This document shows positions 1-11,902 of a stretch of DNA of 64,000 nt, piece after piece (position 1 is the stretch's first letter; each line of letters starts with the position of its first letter). The stretch spans positions 29,658,682 to 29,722,681 of the forward strand of contig NC_092685.1 of the NCBI RefSeq assembly GCF_964275005.1, given 5' to 3'. The translations under genes were made by a program, and so were the position numbers. The notes under the pieces were generated by a model. It ran no database searches. It saw only the letters and a program-made list of their open reading frames with translations, and was not told the origin of the DNA. The DNA comes from Diadema setosum (lineage: Eukaryota > Echinodermata > Echinoidea > Diadematoida > Diadematidae).

Positions 1-64
1 TGTTAACATGATGATCAAAAACAAAAACAAAACAGGAAGAAAGTTCATGCTGTATTCATCAGCA

Positions 65-174
65 GTTTATTTCTCCACAAATTTTCAAACGATTCACTCT
101 TTCTGTAGAAAGTATCAACACGAGAAAGAGCGAATCGCTCAAAAAATTTTGTGCAGAGATAAACATGGTGAATA
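65..174. repeat. Imperfect hairpin repeat, copy 1
   Basis: The arms GTTTATTTCTCCACAAATTT and (reverse-complemented) GTTTATCTCTGCACAAAATT pair across the stretch and also share a GCGATTC/ACTCTTTCT block near the centre. A related hairpin lies at 632-711, so this looks like a small dispersed foldback family. No target-site duplication is clear. Confidence 0.55.
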
Positions 175-230
175 AAGTATGAACTTGTTCCAGTTTTGTT
201 TTTGCTTTATCATAAGTGCAAAAAGTTTGT

Positions 231-281
231 TTACTATACATATATATATATGTACGTGTGTATATATATATATATACACTT

Positions 282-320
<39 letters not shown>
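231..320. repeat. (TA)n microsatellite
   Basis: Alternating TA runs broken by short GTACGTG-type interruptions. Open frames through it are Tyr/Ile repeats and are not genes. Confidence 0.9.
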
Positions 321-322
<2 letters not shown>

Positions 323-325
<3 letters not shown>

Positions 326-476
326 AAATCAGTTGTATAAACACCGCAGGAGCCCAAAAAAAAATTGGAATGACATTTTGGTCAAAGACCTTTATCAAAA
401 TCTTTGATAAAGGTCTTTGACTGAAAACATCAGTCCAATTTTTTGGCTCCTGTGGTGTTTATACGACTGATTTTAC
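323..476. mobile_element. 154-bp foldback (MITE-like) element
   Basis: The two halves are near-perfect inverted repeats. The ends are GTAAAATCAGT and ACTGATTTTAC, and the centre is a hairpin at 381-421 (GTCAAAGACCTTTATCAAA and its complement) with a loop of a few bases. It abuts the TA microsatellite on its left. It has no coding capacity and no clear target-site duplication. Confidence 0.75.
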
Positions 477-631
477 TCTTGATATCTATTTACTACACAC
501 CGACGCAGAACTTTCATATTTTGATTTATGAATACACACACAGTATAAGTAGTCCACATGTCGGTGCAATAATATGATATCAATATCATGACCAAAAAAA
601 AAAAAAAAATTAGTCCATGCTCATCCCCAAC

Positions 632-711
632 AATTTGTTTTGGCACACAAATTTTGCTCTTTCTCAAGTGTTCTTGCGAATTGCTCGAAAATTTGTGTGC
701 TGAAATAAATT
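632..711. repeat. Imperfect hairpin repeat, copy 2
   Basis: GGCACACAAATTTT on the left pairs with AAAATTTGTGTGCT on the right. The loop region carries the same GCTCTTTCTC and GCGAATTGCTC words as the hairpin at 65-174, so both are likely copies of one family. Confidence 0.5.
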
Positions 712-1440
712 GGTGTTGGTCAGCAAGAACTTGATTTCTGGTTTATTTCATACAGACACACATGTATGCCTATAATTTGCTTCCTGTGTGTTGTGCATTC
801 GTGTTGACTACATATACATGTACAGTACTACTAATAATGATAAAAATGATAATACAATGTACATGTAACAAGAATATAGGTAATCAAATAGTGTTGTCAT
901 CCAAATATGTAATATGCTGAGTATAATCATTTATGTCAGATTGGGAAGATGTATTGCACGTATCATATCCACAAATCATTGATTTTTTTTTTTTTTGATT
1001 TTTTTTTTTTTTTTTTAACGGGACTGACTGGAAAATTTAATTTGACTTGTTTATGGGAGAAAATAAAATAATAGCATAAACACACACCTTCTTACCATAT
1101 CATTGGAGGGAAACCACATAGAGCAAGACATGGGATTGGGAGGGGATGGGAAAAAGGGCAGAACAAGCAGCTTGAATTTTATACCAAAGCAGATCACATC
1201 TCCGAAGTCAAATAGATCTATCCGAAAGGGGAAAAAAAAAAAAAAACTCTTTCAATACAGACTACTTTCAGGGAAGAGTGTGAAATAAAAAACATAAATG
1301 AGTACATGAAGCTGAGGTCAACGCTGGATTGGGAAGTACGAGTTTGACAGTTTACAAGTTCAAGTAAGTATCAAGGGCTAGGGGCTGCCATACTGTCCGA
1401 TCAGTGAGTTGACCGTACCGTACTCGCGAGGAGCTGCGGA
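712..1440. other. Gene-free AT-rich stretch
   Basis: Contains two poly-T tracts near 979-1018 and an A-run near 1230. No splice-bounded open frame or recognisable repeat was seen. The open frame at 1103-1288 is short and Lys-rich, with no recognised motif. Confidence 0.5.
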
Positions 1441-1451
1441 GGTTTTGCTAA

Positions 1452-1464
1452 GCAACATGGCGGC
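1452..1464 (+). promoter_or_regulatory. YY1/TISU-like ATG element in a CpG-rich patch
   Basis: The word GCAACATGGCGGC resembles the YY1/TISU start-site element (consensus near AAnATGGCGGC). It lies in a locally CpG-rich stretch (1390-1510) unlike its AT-rich surroundings. From this ATG only 19 codons are open before a stop, and no convincing donor was found. It could be an alternative first exon, the promoter of a gene to the right, or chance. Confidence 0.3.
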
Positions 1465-1724
1465 GTGTGCACTGAAAGCGGTGCGCAGTGGCGACACCGA
1501 GCTCAGCGGGTTGTGAATGGGTGTGATTCTTCTATGTGTAAGAGTTCTGTGGGTGTAATATACACCAAGACAGAAGTGGCGATGACAGTAAACCAAGTCA
1601 GCCACAAATTCTGTGACCCACAGTGCAATGGGATCATGACTGTCGAACTCTCGAATTCTCGAACTCAAAAGACGCTAACTCACCAATGACGATCATAATG
1701 ACAATAATTAGGCCGATACTGACG

Positions 1725-1878
1725 CAGGGGCGGATCCAGGAATTCCGTTAACGGGAGGCGCCTTTACAAAATTAAAGAGAGGCGCAAGTGCCCCCTTTTT
1801 TATTTTTATTTTTATTTCTTTTGTTTTGACCCCCCCAAAAAAAGACAAAGAGGGGCGCCCCCTCTGGATCCGCCACTG
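1725..1878. mobile_element. hAT-like MITE, 154 bp
   Basis: The ends are CAGGGGCGGATCCAG and (reverse-complemented right end) CAGTGGCGGATCCAGAGG, so the terminal inverted repeats match over about 15 bp with one mismatch. The interior is also partly self-complementary (GAGGCGC/GCGCCCC). A 6-bp direct repeat CTGACG flanks it at 1719-1724 and 1879-1884. The CAGGGGCGGATCC terminus resembles hAT-type inverted repeats; hAT duplications are usually 8 bp, so the flank may be partly decayed. Confidence 0.75.
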
Positions 1879-1945
1879 CTGACGAGTGTGATATAATGAT
1901 GATATTGAAGGTACAATAACGATTATAATTATTCATTTTCGATGT

Positions 1946-2050
1946 CGGTTCAAATCAAATTTATTTCCAATATCAGATTTTTGTTTTCGATACATTTTCA
2001 AGGAATACAAACGAACAATGTATTACAACTATAATATAAACGTAATTGAT
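1946..2050 (-). mobile_element. 3' end of a LINE-type retroelement
   Basis: Read on the minus strand the segment ends in GGAAATAAATTTGATTTGAA, the AATAAA-plus-pentamer tail seen on LINE 3' ends elsewhere in this window (for example 56490-56527). No coding sequence is left. Family unknown. Confidence 0.4.
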
Positions 2051-2151
2051 TATTATTTTTTTATAATTTATTATAGAGAATGACTGTGGTTACGGTGGTG
2101 TGGTAGAGGTATCAGATTGGCATTTACGGTGGTGAAGGTAGTGATTGGGTG

Positions 2152-2155
2152 TTGG

Positions 2156-2186
<31 letters not shown>

Positions 2187-2187
2187 A
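2152..2187. repeat. (GAT)n microsatellite
   Basis: About twelve GAT units, followed by a GAA/GAC-rich stretch to about 2240. Confidence 0.9.
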
Positions 2188-3148
2188 TAAATGCTGTTGG
2201 CGAGGATGATTGAAGATGAAGACGAAGACGAAGAGAATGAAGATGGTAATGATGATCGATGATAGCAATAGTGATGACTGAATTGACAGAAATGGCTACG
2301 CACCCACCAATGTATCAAATGTATGAAATATAATGATATGATCGTATCAAATGCTACAAATGACATGATTGTATCAAATATATCAAATATATATGATTGC
2401 TCTTAGAAAGGATATTGATGCGCTAGCGGCTGTTCAACACAGCTTAGTTCTCGACGTCTCTCATGTACAATCATGTCATTGATAAACGTATTTTCAGTTT
2501 CACGGCCATGTTTTGATTCTATCCCGATCACTAACTTTGATGATTCAACGCAGTCGAGCAGCTATCTACAGACTAAAATTATTTGATAAGAAAAATATTG
2601 ACGAACGTGTCATATAAACCACTTGAACAGACAAATAAAAATGTCTGAAAGTCAGACTATTAACGTTGAAGAATCTTTACATAGGCGATGCCATGTGTCC
2701 GCAATGATTTTCGTGCCCGTAGGCCAGCGATGCCCGTTTCTCGTCAACCGTAACTCGCAGGTATTTCGTTTGTATTTGTTTACGGTAAGCTCATGGTAAC
2801 TTACGATCTTCCATTCTGGAGTATTTGATCTCGAGCGAGGCGAGGTGGATCTTTTCCCATCATTCCTTCAACTGTAATTTTCCGTCGTACGTGTACTTGC
2901 ACACATTTTTTTCGATATAGACGGACAAAACCAAGGAAGTACTGTACAAAACCGAACAAATGACGACCATACTCATGCAATCGTCTGTTCTCTGAACATC
3001 GCACAAGCAGGGACTAATGCAACTGCAAACAGTGCAGTTTGCTTGTTTGCTCGTTTGTCTTCGACAGTCTTTTTTTTTTTTTTTTTTACGAACATATTCT
3101 TCTGATTCACAATGTATTTAATGCCAGGTCAACTATCAAAGAGCGGTA
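2188..3148. other. Gene-free stretch
   Basis: Short ATATC/TATCAAAT repeats at 2340-2395 and a poly-T run near 3070-3087. No exon-like structure recognised on either strand. Confidence 0.45.
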
Positions 3149-3155
3149 AAAAAAA

Positions 3156-3206
<51 letters not shown>

Positions 3207-3209
3207 ACA
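3149..3209. repeat. A-tract plus (AC)n microsatellite
   Basis: An A-run passes into about 25 AC units. The Cys/Val-repeat frame on the minus strand is a by-product. Confidence 0.9.
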
Positions 3210-3870
3210 CGTACAGGAAAGATTTATAAATAAACTAGTTTTAGAACACAAAAAAAGACTGCTTCCTGGTTCCATTTCTTCTATTCCCTGACAATTCGTT
3301 CGTTTTTGCCTTCCCAGTAATGTACAAATTTGGCGACAATTGCAGGTCAACAGGGCATGCAAACGTCAAGTTGAATGCGTCACATCTTCACGACTTTACT
3401 TTAGGGTTTCTCCTCCTACGCTTCGGATATTTTAGGGAAATACAAAATGTCCGTGGGTTTCTTTCAAGATGGTAAACAGCTTCTTGCACTTTGGGTGTTT
3501 TTCCCCCTTTTTTCAGCAGGTCTACATTGTTTCAATTCAGAACAAAAAGAAAAGTGAGTCACGATTTTAGTTTCCAAGGAATGCCGAGGATGAGTCATTC
3601 ATCCCGCTATCGAAAACAATCAAGTCACATGTCAAAGTTCTTCTTGCCCGCTTTGCAGATTTTTCCCAAATCCCTGCTTGAATTTGACAAGGCGTAATGA
3701 ACCTCGTTGGAAGATCGGTACGTACAGCTATTAACACTGGCGTGCACAAGAGCGGTACATTCCGATTCTGTAGTTTAGAACAGGTGCCATGTCCCTCTAC
3801 ATCTGCGCATGGCTCCGATGACATGAAAGTTGCCAGATATCAGGTTTCAGCTATCATTAGTACACAGGAT

Positions 3871-3899
3871 CATGGACCTACAACAACCGTAGGTCCATG
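3871..3899. mobile_element. Micro-palindrome A (29 bp), 7-bp TSD
   Basis: Starts CATGGACCTAC and ends GTAGGTCCATG around a short unpaired core. It is flanked by the identical 7-mer ACAGGAT at 3864-3870 and 3900-3906. Member of the window-wide micro-palindrome family. Confidence 0.8.
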
Positions 3900-3909
3900 A
3901 CAGGATCAT

Positions 3910-4776
3910 GGCTGGATAAATGGATCCATCTTGCTAAATTGAACTCGACAAACTCCTGAATGACAAGTGTGGAACGTCTTTTTGTCATCGATAGGGACCA
4001 TGCCCCTCCCCCGTCACTCAGTGTAGTCTGGGTCCCAGACGCCTGTAATTGTCATTTTAATCCAAGAGTGTCGGTACTCCGCGACCCCACAAACGCTCTT
4101 CTCCCTCGGAGCACTTACAAACATCAGTTTACAGAAATAGAAAATTAATGGGCACAATTCAGACTAATAAATGGTAACGAATTTTGAGCAAGCGTCAATC
4201 TATCATTTGGACATCACAGAGTATTTTCATGTTGGCAAAATGCCTGTGTAGAGTGACAGGGTGGATCTACAATAGATTTCACAATTGATATGTAAAGATT
4301 GCCTAATGATCAAGGGGAGAATATTCCACAGTTTTGATGTAGTAATTATCATTATATCCCATCACCTGCAAAACTTCGGGTTATTTGGTAGTTGAGTTGA
4401 AGGTTGTGATTTGAGGATCTAAGCTTTCTACTCAGGGTGCAATACGGTTGAACCTTGGGGCCTGGTCATTGCATGAGAGATTTGTCACGTTGTTTGTATA
4501 CAAAATGTTGAATAGCAGGCCAGAGAAGGAAGTGAAGCATACTACCAGAGGCCAATGAGGACGCCGTTTCTCAACCTCAAATACAAAACGCAAAGTCCAA
4601 TTCCACAGACGCTGAAGACGACTTACATGAGACTTGGGAATAAAGGAAAGGATTAAGTCCATTACAACAGTCCAGTCTAGAGAGCTGGAGAGAATGAGTG
4701 ACCTTACAGCGTGATGACACGTGGTTTGATAACAACAAAAATGTTCGGATGCTCTATATTCCTCAAATGAGGTGTA
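3910..4776. other. Gene-free stretch
   Basis: Only short open frames without motifs (for example 3960-4148 plus, 4432-4662 minus). No repeat family recognised. Confidence 0.4.
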
Positions 4777-4783
4777 CTGACAT

Positions 4784-4804
4784 CATGGACCTAGTAGGTC
4801 CATG
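4784..4804. mobile_element. Micro-palindrome B (21 bp), 7-bp TSD
   Basis: A continuous palindrome CATGGACCTAG/TAGGTCCATG flanked by the identical 7-mer CTGACAT at 4777-4783 and 4805-4811. Same arm sequence as copy A, in unrelated surroundings. Confidence 0.85.
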
Positions 4805-4892
4805 CTGACATAAAGTCCTGGTTATGTTAGCATCAAAGAATTACATACCCCCGATTCCTTGTTGATTCTGATGAATGTATAGAATATATACC

Positions 4893-4933
4893 AATTTTCA
4901 TTCATTCATTCATTCATTCATTCATTCATTCAT
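4893..4933. repeat. (ATTC)n microsatellite
   Basis: About ten ATTC units followed by a T-run. Confidence 0.9.
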
Positions 4934-5522
4934 TTTTTTTCCATTTCCAGCAGTGTCAAATCAGACAAGTTGTTGTTACGTCGCGGTTTGTTTGTGCAGC
5001 AATGAAAAAAAAAACATTTTAACTATAATTAAACTTAAACTTAATTGCAGTCAGCCAGTAGGCCTATACCTTGTATCCGATACACAATTTTGTAGTGGTG
5101 ACATGAACAAATCCAACTGTTTATGGAGTTTAGGATCACATACCACACTATACCAATAGCTATGTTGAATGCAATCCCGTTGCTGTTAATCGCAAATTAC
5201 GTCGTCAGTATACTTGGATCTGAGCAGGCTACTCTAGAAATGTCAATCATCGAGACAATGATGCCAATCATGAGACGAGAACGAGACCCGACTTATCTTC
5301 AGGTTTTGGGTATAGTGTCACTTCAGTGATGGATCTCTCACTATCTGATTGATTGATTGACAGTCATTCCATGCTGATACTGTTTTGATACGCCGAGTCC
5401 AACGCAGGAACGAAGTCAGATAAATCTAAACACGACGCATTTCGACGTAATCTCCTTGACCTATAGCGGCTGACCACTACCTTGCCACCCAGATACGAGG
5501 CGGTCACTTGCTGTTTACCACT

Positions 5523-6231
5523 TTAAAGCCACTGTTTACCATTGGGAGCAATGATAAAAAAGAATAGATTTATCACAATAATTTTGATGCATACGTAGTG
5601 TTCAGTTGTATCACAGAACATCCCATCATATAAATATTTGGCAATAAAGCCACAAATTTAACGAGATATCACTATTTTTTTTTTCAATAAACCATAACTG
5701 TAGATGGTATATTCCAGAAACGATTTTAATAAAACTGTTATTCACATTTTGTTCATTTAACAAGACTTAACATTGACTATAGTGATTAACATTTTTACGT
5801 TGGTTGTTTATATCCCTAAGTCACAATTAAGAACTAGACTTGGAATTTGTCAACACTGACAAATTAGGTGATCCGATCTTTTCTGAAATCAATGACTTGA
5901 GTCCTGATCCAAATATTCATGACCATACATGTTTCACCTGTGTTGACGGGACATTGGCCGTGTGATGTTTGGATTCTCATTTAGAAAAGGGAGTACCTGC
6001 CATCTTTGGTACCGAATTCCGTATACACTAACGGAAATATAGAATGAAGTATACTTGACCTTTGACCTCACTTTGCACACCCAAGATGGCGTCTGAGCAA
6101 AAAGTGATTAATTTATGAAATGATTCTTGTAACATGGTCTTTACGTGTGCAAAATATGGGAAGAAGCACTGCAGCTGTTTATTTTTGTTTTTCATCTGCA
6201 TATGATAAATAGTGGCTTTAATTTGCAATTT
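5523..6231. mobile_element. TTAA-bordered MITE family 1, copy with insertion
   Basis: Borders TTAAAGCCACTGTTTACC and GTGGCTTTAA. The body (ATTGGGAGCA, ATCACTATTTTT, TCCCTAAGTCACA, TCATCTGCATATGATAAAT) matches copies at 11538-11902 (inverted) and 12989-13349 (same orientation). Those copies are about 365 bp. This one is about 340 bp longer because unrelated DNA lies at about 5848-6188. TTAA ends are typical of piggyBac-like or Kolobok-like elements; which one cannot be told from the ends alone. No transposase. Confidence 0.75.
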
Positions 6232-7212
6232 CTATGAGGAGCCCTCCACAACATTGTATCATGGATTGTGATTTTTTTTTTCTTAATTACCAGCTGCCAT
6301 CATCTCACTGGATTTTTGTCTGAACGTTCAGAATGGAGAGAGAGAACTACACTGAACCATATCAACGAACAACAATTAAATGCCCGCTAAGTGCAGACAA
6401 GAATCGATGAGGCAAGCTGACAGTAATGGTAGGGACTCCAATATTAGCCCGCGATAATCGCCGTTTGATAACATTAAGACTCAAGAGCAGAATGTCGAGG
6501 ATAAAGACGAATTCGATTGACAAATTGAGGCGATAGAAAACAAGAAGAGGACGAAATGGTAGCTTGCTTGTGACTGACGGCTAATTACGTAACATTCATA
6601 ACTGCGTGTCAATTGCGGTCACGTGAAACATATTCCCACCATCGTCGCGGTTTGCACCGCCAAGCACAATGCAAAGAATTCTGGAATTCCGTTTGAAACC
6701 TTTGTCTTCTTACAAAGCAATCACAAGATATACTGACACCTCCACATAAACAAACACATACACACATACATATACACACACACAGACATACACACACACA
6801 GATAATAATATGCGAATTTCCTCTGAATGTTTGAACAATTAACCTCGAGAGCAGTTCTTGGTTTCTTTTGTTCAAATCAGGAAATACAAACAAACGAAAG
6901 ACCAGCAAAACTTAACCATTTATATTGCGGCCACGACTCAACAAGCATGCTATTAAGTAGGTCCCATCATATTTCTCCCGCTTTGGAAAATTATAGCCAG
7001 AATACTGCCCTAATGGGCCTTGAATAAGGATCGAAGAAGCTTTGGTCACTTTCAGACACACTGATATGACGTATTTCACTTGACACTACGTAATTTCTGT
7101 ATAATAGCCCGGCACATCTTTCGACGCGCACAGTTCACGTCATCATTCCCGGAACGCAAAGAAAAACGGGGTTTTCAAAACTCATGGTTCTCCTGCACAT
7201 AATCACTCTACA
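6232..7212. other. Gene-free stretch
   Basis: Contains an interrupted AC-rich run at 6749-6800. No supported exon or repeat family. Confidence 0.4.
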
Positions 7213-7655
7213 GAATGGTTACAGTTCGTTATTCGAAGATTTATTAATCCGAAAGTGAAATAAAGTTCGAAATACTGCGAAATACTGTTTGTCCGAAAAA
7301 TCTAAAGAAAAAAAAAAGGGGGGGGGTCGTCATCCAAAAGGTTAATCTGAAAAAGGAAAAAGGTTCGAAATTCCGAAGGTTCGCTCGTGAGCACACTTTT
7401 TTTTTTTCGGATAAACGAACCTTATTTCATTTTCGGACTATCGAAACTTCGGGGTAACGAGCCGCATTTCATTTTCGGATAAACGGACCTTCGGGATAAC
7501 GAACCTTCGGAATAACAAACCTTCGGAATAACGCTACAAAATAATTAATATTCGGATTAACGAACCCTATTTCCAATTTTGGACTAACGAGCATCTAGCT
7601 ACTCAGAATTTGTGTGTTTCGGATTAACGAACCTTCGGAATAACGAGCATCACCC
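7213..7655. repeat. TTCGG-rich dispersed repeat
   Basis: Variants of GGATTAACGAACCTTCGG and GGAATAACGAACCTTCGG recur at least eight times on irregular spacing, in both orientations near the left end (TTATTCGAAG at 7230). The stretch has sharp edges against unrelated flanks, so it looks like one dispersed element with internal short repeats. Family not recognised. Confidence 0.6.
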
Positions 7656-9090
7656 CTGCAGAATCACGTTCTCAAAATACATGATACAGAGAAAGATAGC
7701 AATCATCACATACGGGCGTGGTAATTTCTTCCTGATGCTCACACATCATAAAATAAAATCGTCGTTATGTTGTACAAACTAGGCACCTACACTGTACTTA
7801 TATATCTCTATACAGCTTCACCTCCCTCCCTGTCTCTGAAAAATTAATCCCGACATTTTCAGCCTCCGGTACGGGACGCGAACGACGTAGCCTCCCCTGT
7901 TTGTCTCTGGAGTCACCCGTACTGACTAATTATTAGATTAATTAGAGCGTCTACGACAGATAACGGCACGTTAGATTCACGACTCAGCTTTCCGTTGACA
8001 CCTTTAATTACACCTAGTTGACAAGCGAGCGTATTACGATTTCTTTGATATTCACACAAAGCCGGATTTTGGCCAAGAGTTTGTCCGACCACTCACTCAG
8101 AGACAATTTCTGCAATTATACCATGACGGCTGTACAGGCCTATGAAGGAGGTGATAAGTCAATTTCAAATACTGTGGTCCATAGATTGCTTTGAAACAAC
8201 CATGGAGCTACAAGTAGCTCCATGAAACAACCAAAAGGAACAGCCTATAATGTTGCATTTCTACCTTACTATATACGGAGGCTCTGATTGGCTAAAGTTT
8301 ATGAAAAGGCCGTTGTGATGCATTCACACTTTCCTTGAGGAACTGGTAATGAACTTGCACATCGGCTGTTTCTCTAATTTACACTCTAATACCTAGAGTT
8401 CAATTTTAATGCATTAATGGTTTCTATGCCAGACGAGTCTTGGGGATATTTGCCCGATTGGTACATACAGTGTACATAGAACAGGAACGTTTGGAAGCGG
8501 TTTGGTTGTGCTCTGTTGGTCCAAACTTGTGATGGAAATACAAGTCGATTTGACGGTACTGAGGTAACGACCGGTTGCACTTTTCTTTCTGCATGGACCG
8601 GAAAACGTTAGCGAACTTGCACCTTGCTTTGTGAGATTATTGGTCACACTCCTGCCGATCACGGTCAAGCGATCTATGACCGGCGTATCAACGTCGTCGG
8701 TAACCATAGAAACGTCCGTCTGCAAGTCATCATCCCCAGTCGCTCTCCCTAGCGAGAGGTTGTGTACCAATCGCCCCCCCCCCTCCAGCCCCCCTCCCCA
8801 CTTCTCCTTTCTCATTCGTTGCCTCTTTTGTTCTTTCTCGTGGGCTTCCATCTGTTTAACCTATTTTATCGTGGCTGGTGCTCAGAAAGCTAAAGTCGGT
8901 CCACATTCTCACATCTAGTTCGTGTTCTCATTTCGCTCCTTGCCTTCTGCGTGGTCGCGGGTGATTTCATTTCCTTGCATCTGCAGTGGACAGACTAACT
9001 CCTTGGACAGACTGATGCGTCACAGAATGTCATGCCTTCTGTCGTGACGTTTGGGGGTTTTCTCTCCCCCTCCCTCCCACCCCCTTTCTC
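7656..9090. other. No supported gene; hosts micro-palindrome C
   Basis: The longest open frame (8414-8851 minus, 145 codons) has no recognised domain, and its beginning is a Gly/Lys/Arg stretch made by a C-rich tract. CpG content is moderately raised at 8640-8760. Nothing else seen besides the insert at 8201-8224. Confidence 0.35.
8201..8224. mobile_element. Micro-palindrome C (24 bp), 7-bp TSD
   Basis: CATGGAGCTAC and GTAGCTCCATG arms flanked by AAACAAC at 8194-8200 and 8225-8231. Compared with copies A and B both arms carry G/C-swapped bases (GGAGC against GGACC), so pairing is kept. Confidence 0.85.
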
Positions 9091-9927
9091 TATCTATCTA
9101 TCTATCTATCTATCTCCCTCCCTCCTTCCTCTCTTCCTTCAGTTTCGTCTAGACTGCACTCCTTATGAAAAAGCGGGAAGGATAGGTTAAGAAAAAAAAA
9201 AGAACAAGTCCCTTGACACTTGTCATCTGTCCCATACATCCGTTTTCTGAGTTACTATAGTATACATCAGATCATCATCAGACAATACCCGCGCCTCTAC
9301 CGCCAACAATTCTTTGTGTGTATCATAAAACGGTCACTTTATCTGACCAGGGAGTTGAGAGGACCAGTCACGTTGCGTCGGAGACAAACAATCGCTCCAT
9401 GAACTGACTGACCCTCGATCGCGAAATGACCCTCGATCACGAAATATACGAGTTTTCACCGAAGTCCTTCTGAATTACTAGGCACGGACAGGATGTGTGA
9501 TTGAATCATGATTATATCTAACGCAAAAAATAAATAAATAAATGAATATCTGACTCGTTCCAAAGGGACCTTCAGTATCCTCAAGGGCACACAGATCACT
9601 GACACTGAGAGCAGTTGGAAAAAGCACATGGTCTTGAAAATGTACAGAGGGCATATGGATCTGTGACGTCACGGCACTTTAGTCTTTCCGGGTATGATGA
9701 TGAGGTACCTTCTTGGTATATTGTGCCTTTGCTCCCACTCACATTTTTTATAACATAGTCTGCCTACAAAATTTACAAAAAAAAAAAAAAAAAAATCACC
9801 GCTGCCAAAATGACATCCACAACGTCGCGATGTATAGTACGTGGGATAATCGAATATGTGTGCTGATGATAACGATGTCCTACCCGTGTCTTCCCAGAAA
9901 AACCTATAACAATTACTACAAGACGCA

Positions 9928-9928
9928 C

Positions 9929-9969
<41 letters not shown>

Positions 9970-9979
9970 GAGGACAAAC

Positions 9980-10012
<33 letters not shown>

Positions 10013-10033
10013 GGACAAACATAACACACACAA
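9928..10033. repeat. Compound (AC)n microsatellite
   Basis: Three AC runs separated by two copies of AGGACAAACATA, so the microsatellite block itself was locally duplicated. Long Cys/Val or Thr/His frames through it are by-products. Confidence 0.9.
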
Positions 10034-10335
10034 ACGCCGCACACACACGTCAGACACATATACTTCGAATATGGTAGGCAAAAAAGACGAGTGCGCCACT
10101 GCGTGTGTAGTGTTTTTTCTCGCAAACAAACAGATGAGGTGATGCATGCTTACATTTTGCAATCGACGGTCGTCAATGGACGGAAATAAATTGATCAAGT
10201 GTTTGTTTGTTTTTATCATTATTCTTATCCTCACTCCCAAACTCAGTGGGAAAGGAAGATATTATGACTTAACCCTCCCCCCCCCCCAAAAAAAAGAAGA
10301 AGTTTACCTGTAAAAAAAAAAAGACTCTGTATTAT

Positions 10336-10445
10336 TGATCATGTATAGGAAAAATTATAGCGAGAGAATATTGATCTACTCTCAAGTGCCTGATCATGTA
10401 TAGGAAAAATTATAGCGAGAGAATATTGATCTACTCTCAAGTGCC
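10336..10445. repeat. Perfect 55-bp tandem duplication
   Basis: The segment starting TGATCATGTATAGGAAAAAT and ending CTCTCAAGTGCC occurs twice head to tail with no mismatch seen (10336-10390 and 10391-10445), so the duplication is recent or an assembly artefact. Confidence 0.9.
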
Positions 10446-11537
10446 ACAATCCAAAGACCAAAATGAAGGAGAAGATTTCCATTATTCAGACTGATGATCA
10501 AACACAACAATACGTCATCAATCATACCATCATGCGTGTTCCTTAGTATAATACCATTGCGCAAATTATCAGTTCTAAAATGGTTCACTCAAGACGGATA
10601 GAGTAAAATGAACAAAGAAGCAATCTAGAATACAAACACAGTTATTTTTTGGGGTGACAATGACGTCAAACTAAATCATTGTTCCTATCAGATAAATGAG
10701 TATTCCTGTTCATCGTCAGTTTTACAAAACTGAAGTATCAAAAATTCTAAGTTCTTCTTTTCTTGAAAAAAACAAACAAACAAACAAACAAAGGCATAGC
10801 GCCAGCTTCTTTTTGAGCTTGGTCCGCTGCAGTGCATTTCTTCAATGTTTAATATTGGCGAATCAAAAATATCGACAAGGAAAAAGAGGCGTAGAAAGAA
10901 CGGGGCTTTCTCAGTGTATTTCGGCTTCAATTCATTGCATTAAAGTATCGTCCCCACCAACAACTCTTGCTCGTGTCAACGAGTCACGCAAACATCGCCT
11001 GACACTCGAGACCACTTTTATGCCGAGAATGTTGGTATTTCGGCAAGTTGGTAACATTCCACCCACCTTCTGACCACCACTAAGCGACATTTCGAGGTCG
11101 ACAATCATGAACATGTTCAATTTCCTCATCTTTTGTTAACTAAAGATGTCGACCTGATTGCAAACCGGCGTCTTTCTGGCGTTGCCGTGAGACCGGCAGA
11201 CATTTTGGTATGTTAAAAAGACGTACTGATAAACTATGTTTATACGACAAAATTGTCGACAAACATCTGCGACGCGCGTCTTACTAGTTAAAGTGCATCA
11301 TCCACCCTACATTATTGCGAATAAAGATAGCCAAATCAAGCTACATCAAATTTGACGCAATATGAACATTCTCGAAGTCTTTCAAAATGTTTTTTAATGG
11401 AATTTCATGCTTTTAGTCGTAACGGCACATTAAATGATATGACCGTGTCAAAGCCCTAAAACTGATGTAGAATGAATTATACTCACAGTATTTTCATGCA
11501 ATGCACAACCATAATCACACATCTGGGATTTCGTACC
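10446..11537. other. Gene-free stretch
   Basis: A (CAAA)n run at 10770-10792. The open frame 10696-11073 (plus, 125 codons) reads through it and has no recognised domain. Nothing else seen. Confidence 0.35.
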
Positions 11538-11902
11538 TTAAAGGCATAATTTACCATTAGCAGATGAAACAATAACCCAGCATTAGTGCTACAAAATAGT
11601 TCTAAAATGTGAGTTAGGGATAGAAACAGCCAATGCAAAACTTTGAACCAGTATAATATAATTGTTAAATATACAAAATGTGAACAATAGTTATAATAAA
11701 AATGTTTCCAGATTAAACCGTCTACAGTTATGGTTTAATGAAAAAATAGTGATATCTCCTTATATTTTAGGCTTTTTTTTGCCAAAATTTTGTATCGTAG
11801 GATGTTTTGTGATACAACTGACCTACACATATGCATAAAAAGTGATGTCTTGAACATTTTTTTTTTTCAATCACTGCTCCCAAGGGTAAACAGGACCTTT
11901 AA
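11538..11902. mobile_element. TTAA-bordered MITE family 1, inverted copy
   Basis: Runs from TTAAAGGCATAATTTACC to AACAGGACCTTTAA. Its reverse complement aligns end to end with 12989-13349 (shared words AACAGGACC, AAATGTTTCCAGA, GATGTTTTGTGATACAAC, CATATGCAT). About 365 bp, AT-rich, no coding potential. Confidence 0.85.

Noticed and set aside
8414-8851. 145-codon minus-strand frame
   Set aside because: No domain, no splice support. The N-terminal part comes from a C-rich tract and the sequence is not protein-like.
9669-10240. Cys/Val-rich frames of 125-155 codons
   Set aside because: Translation of the (AC)n microsatellite.
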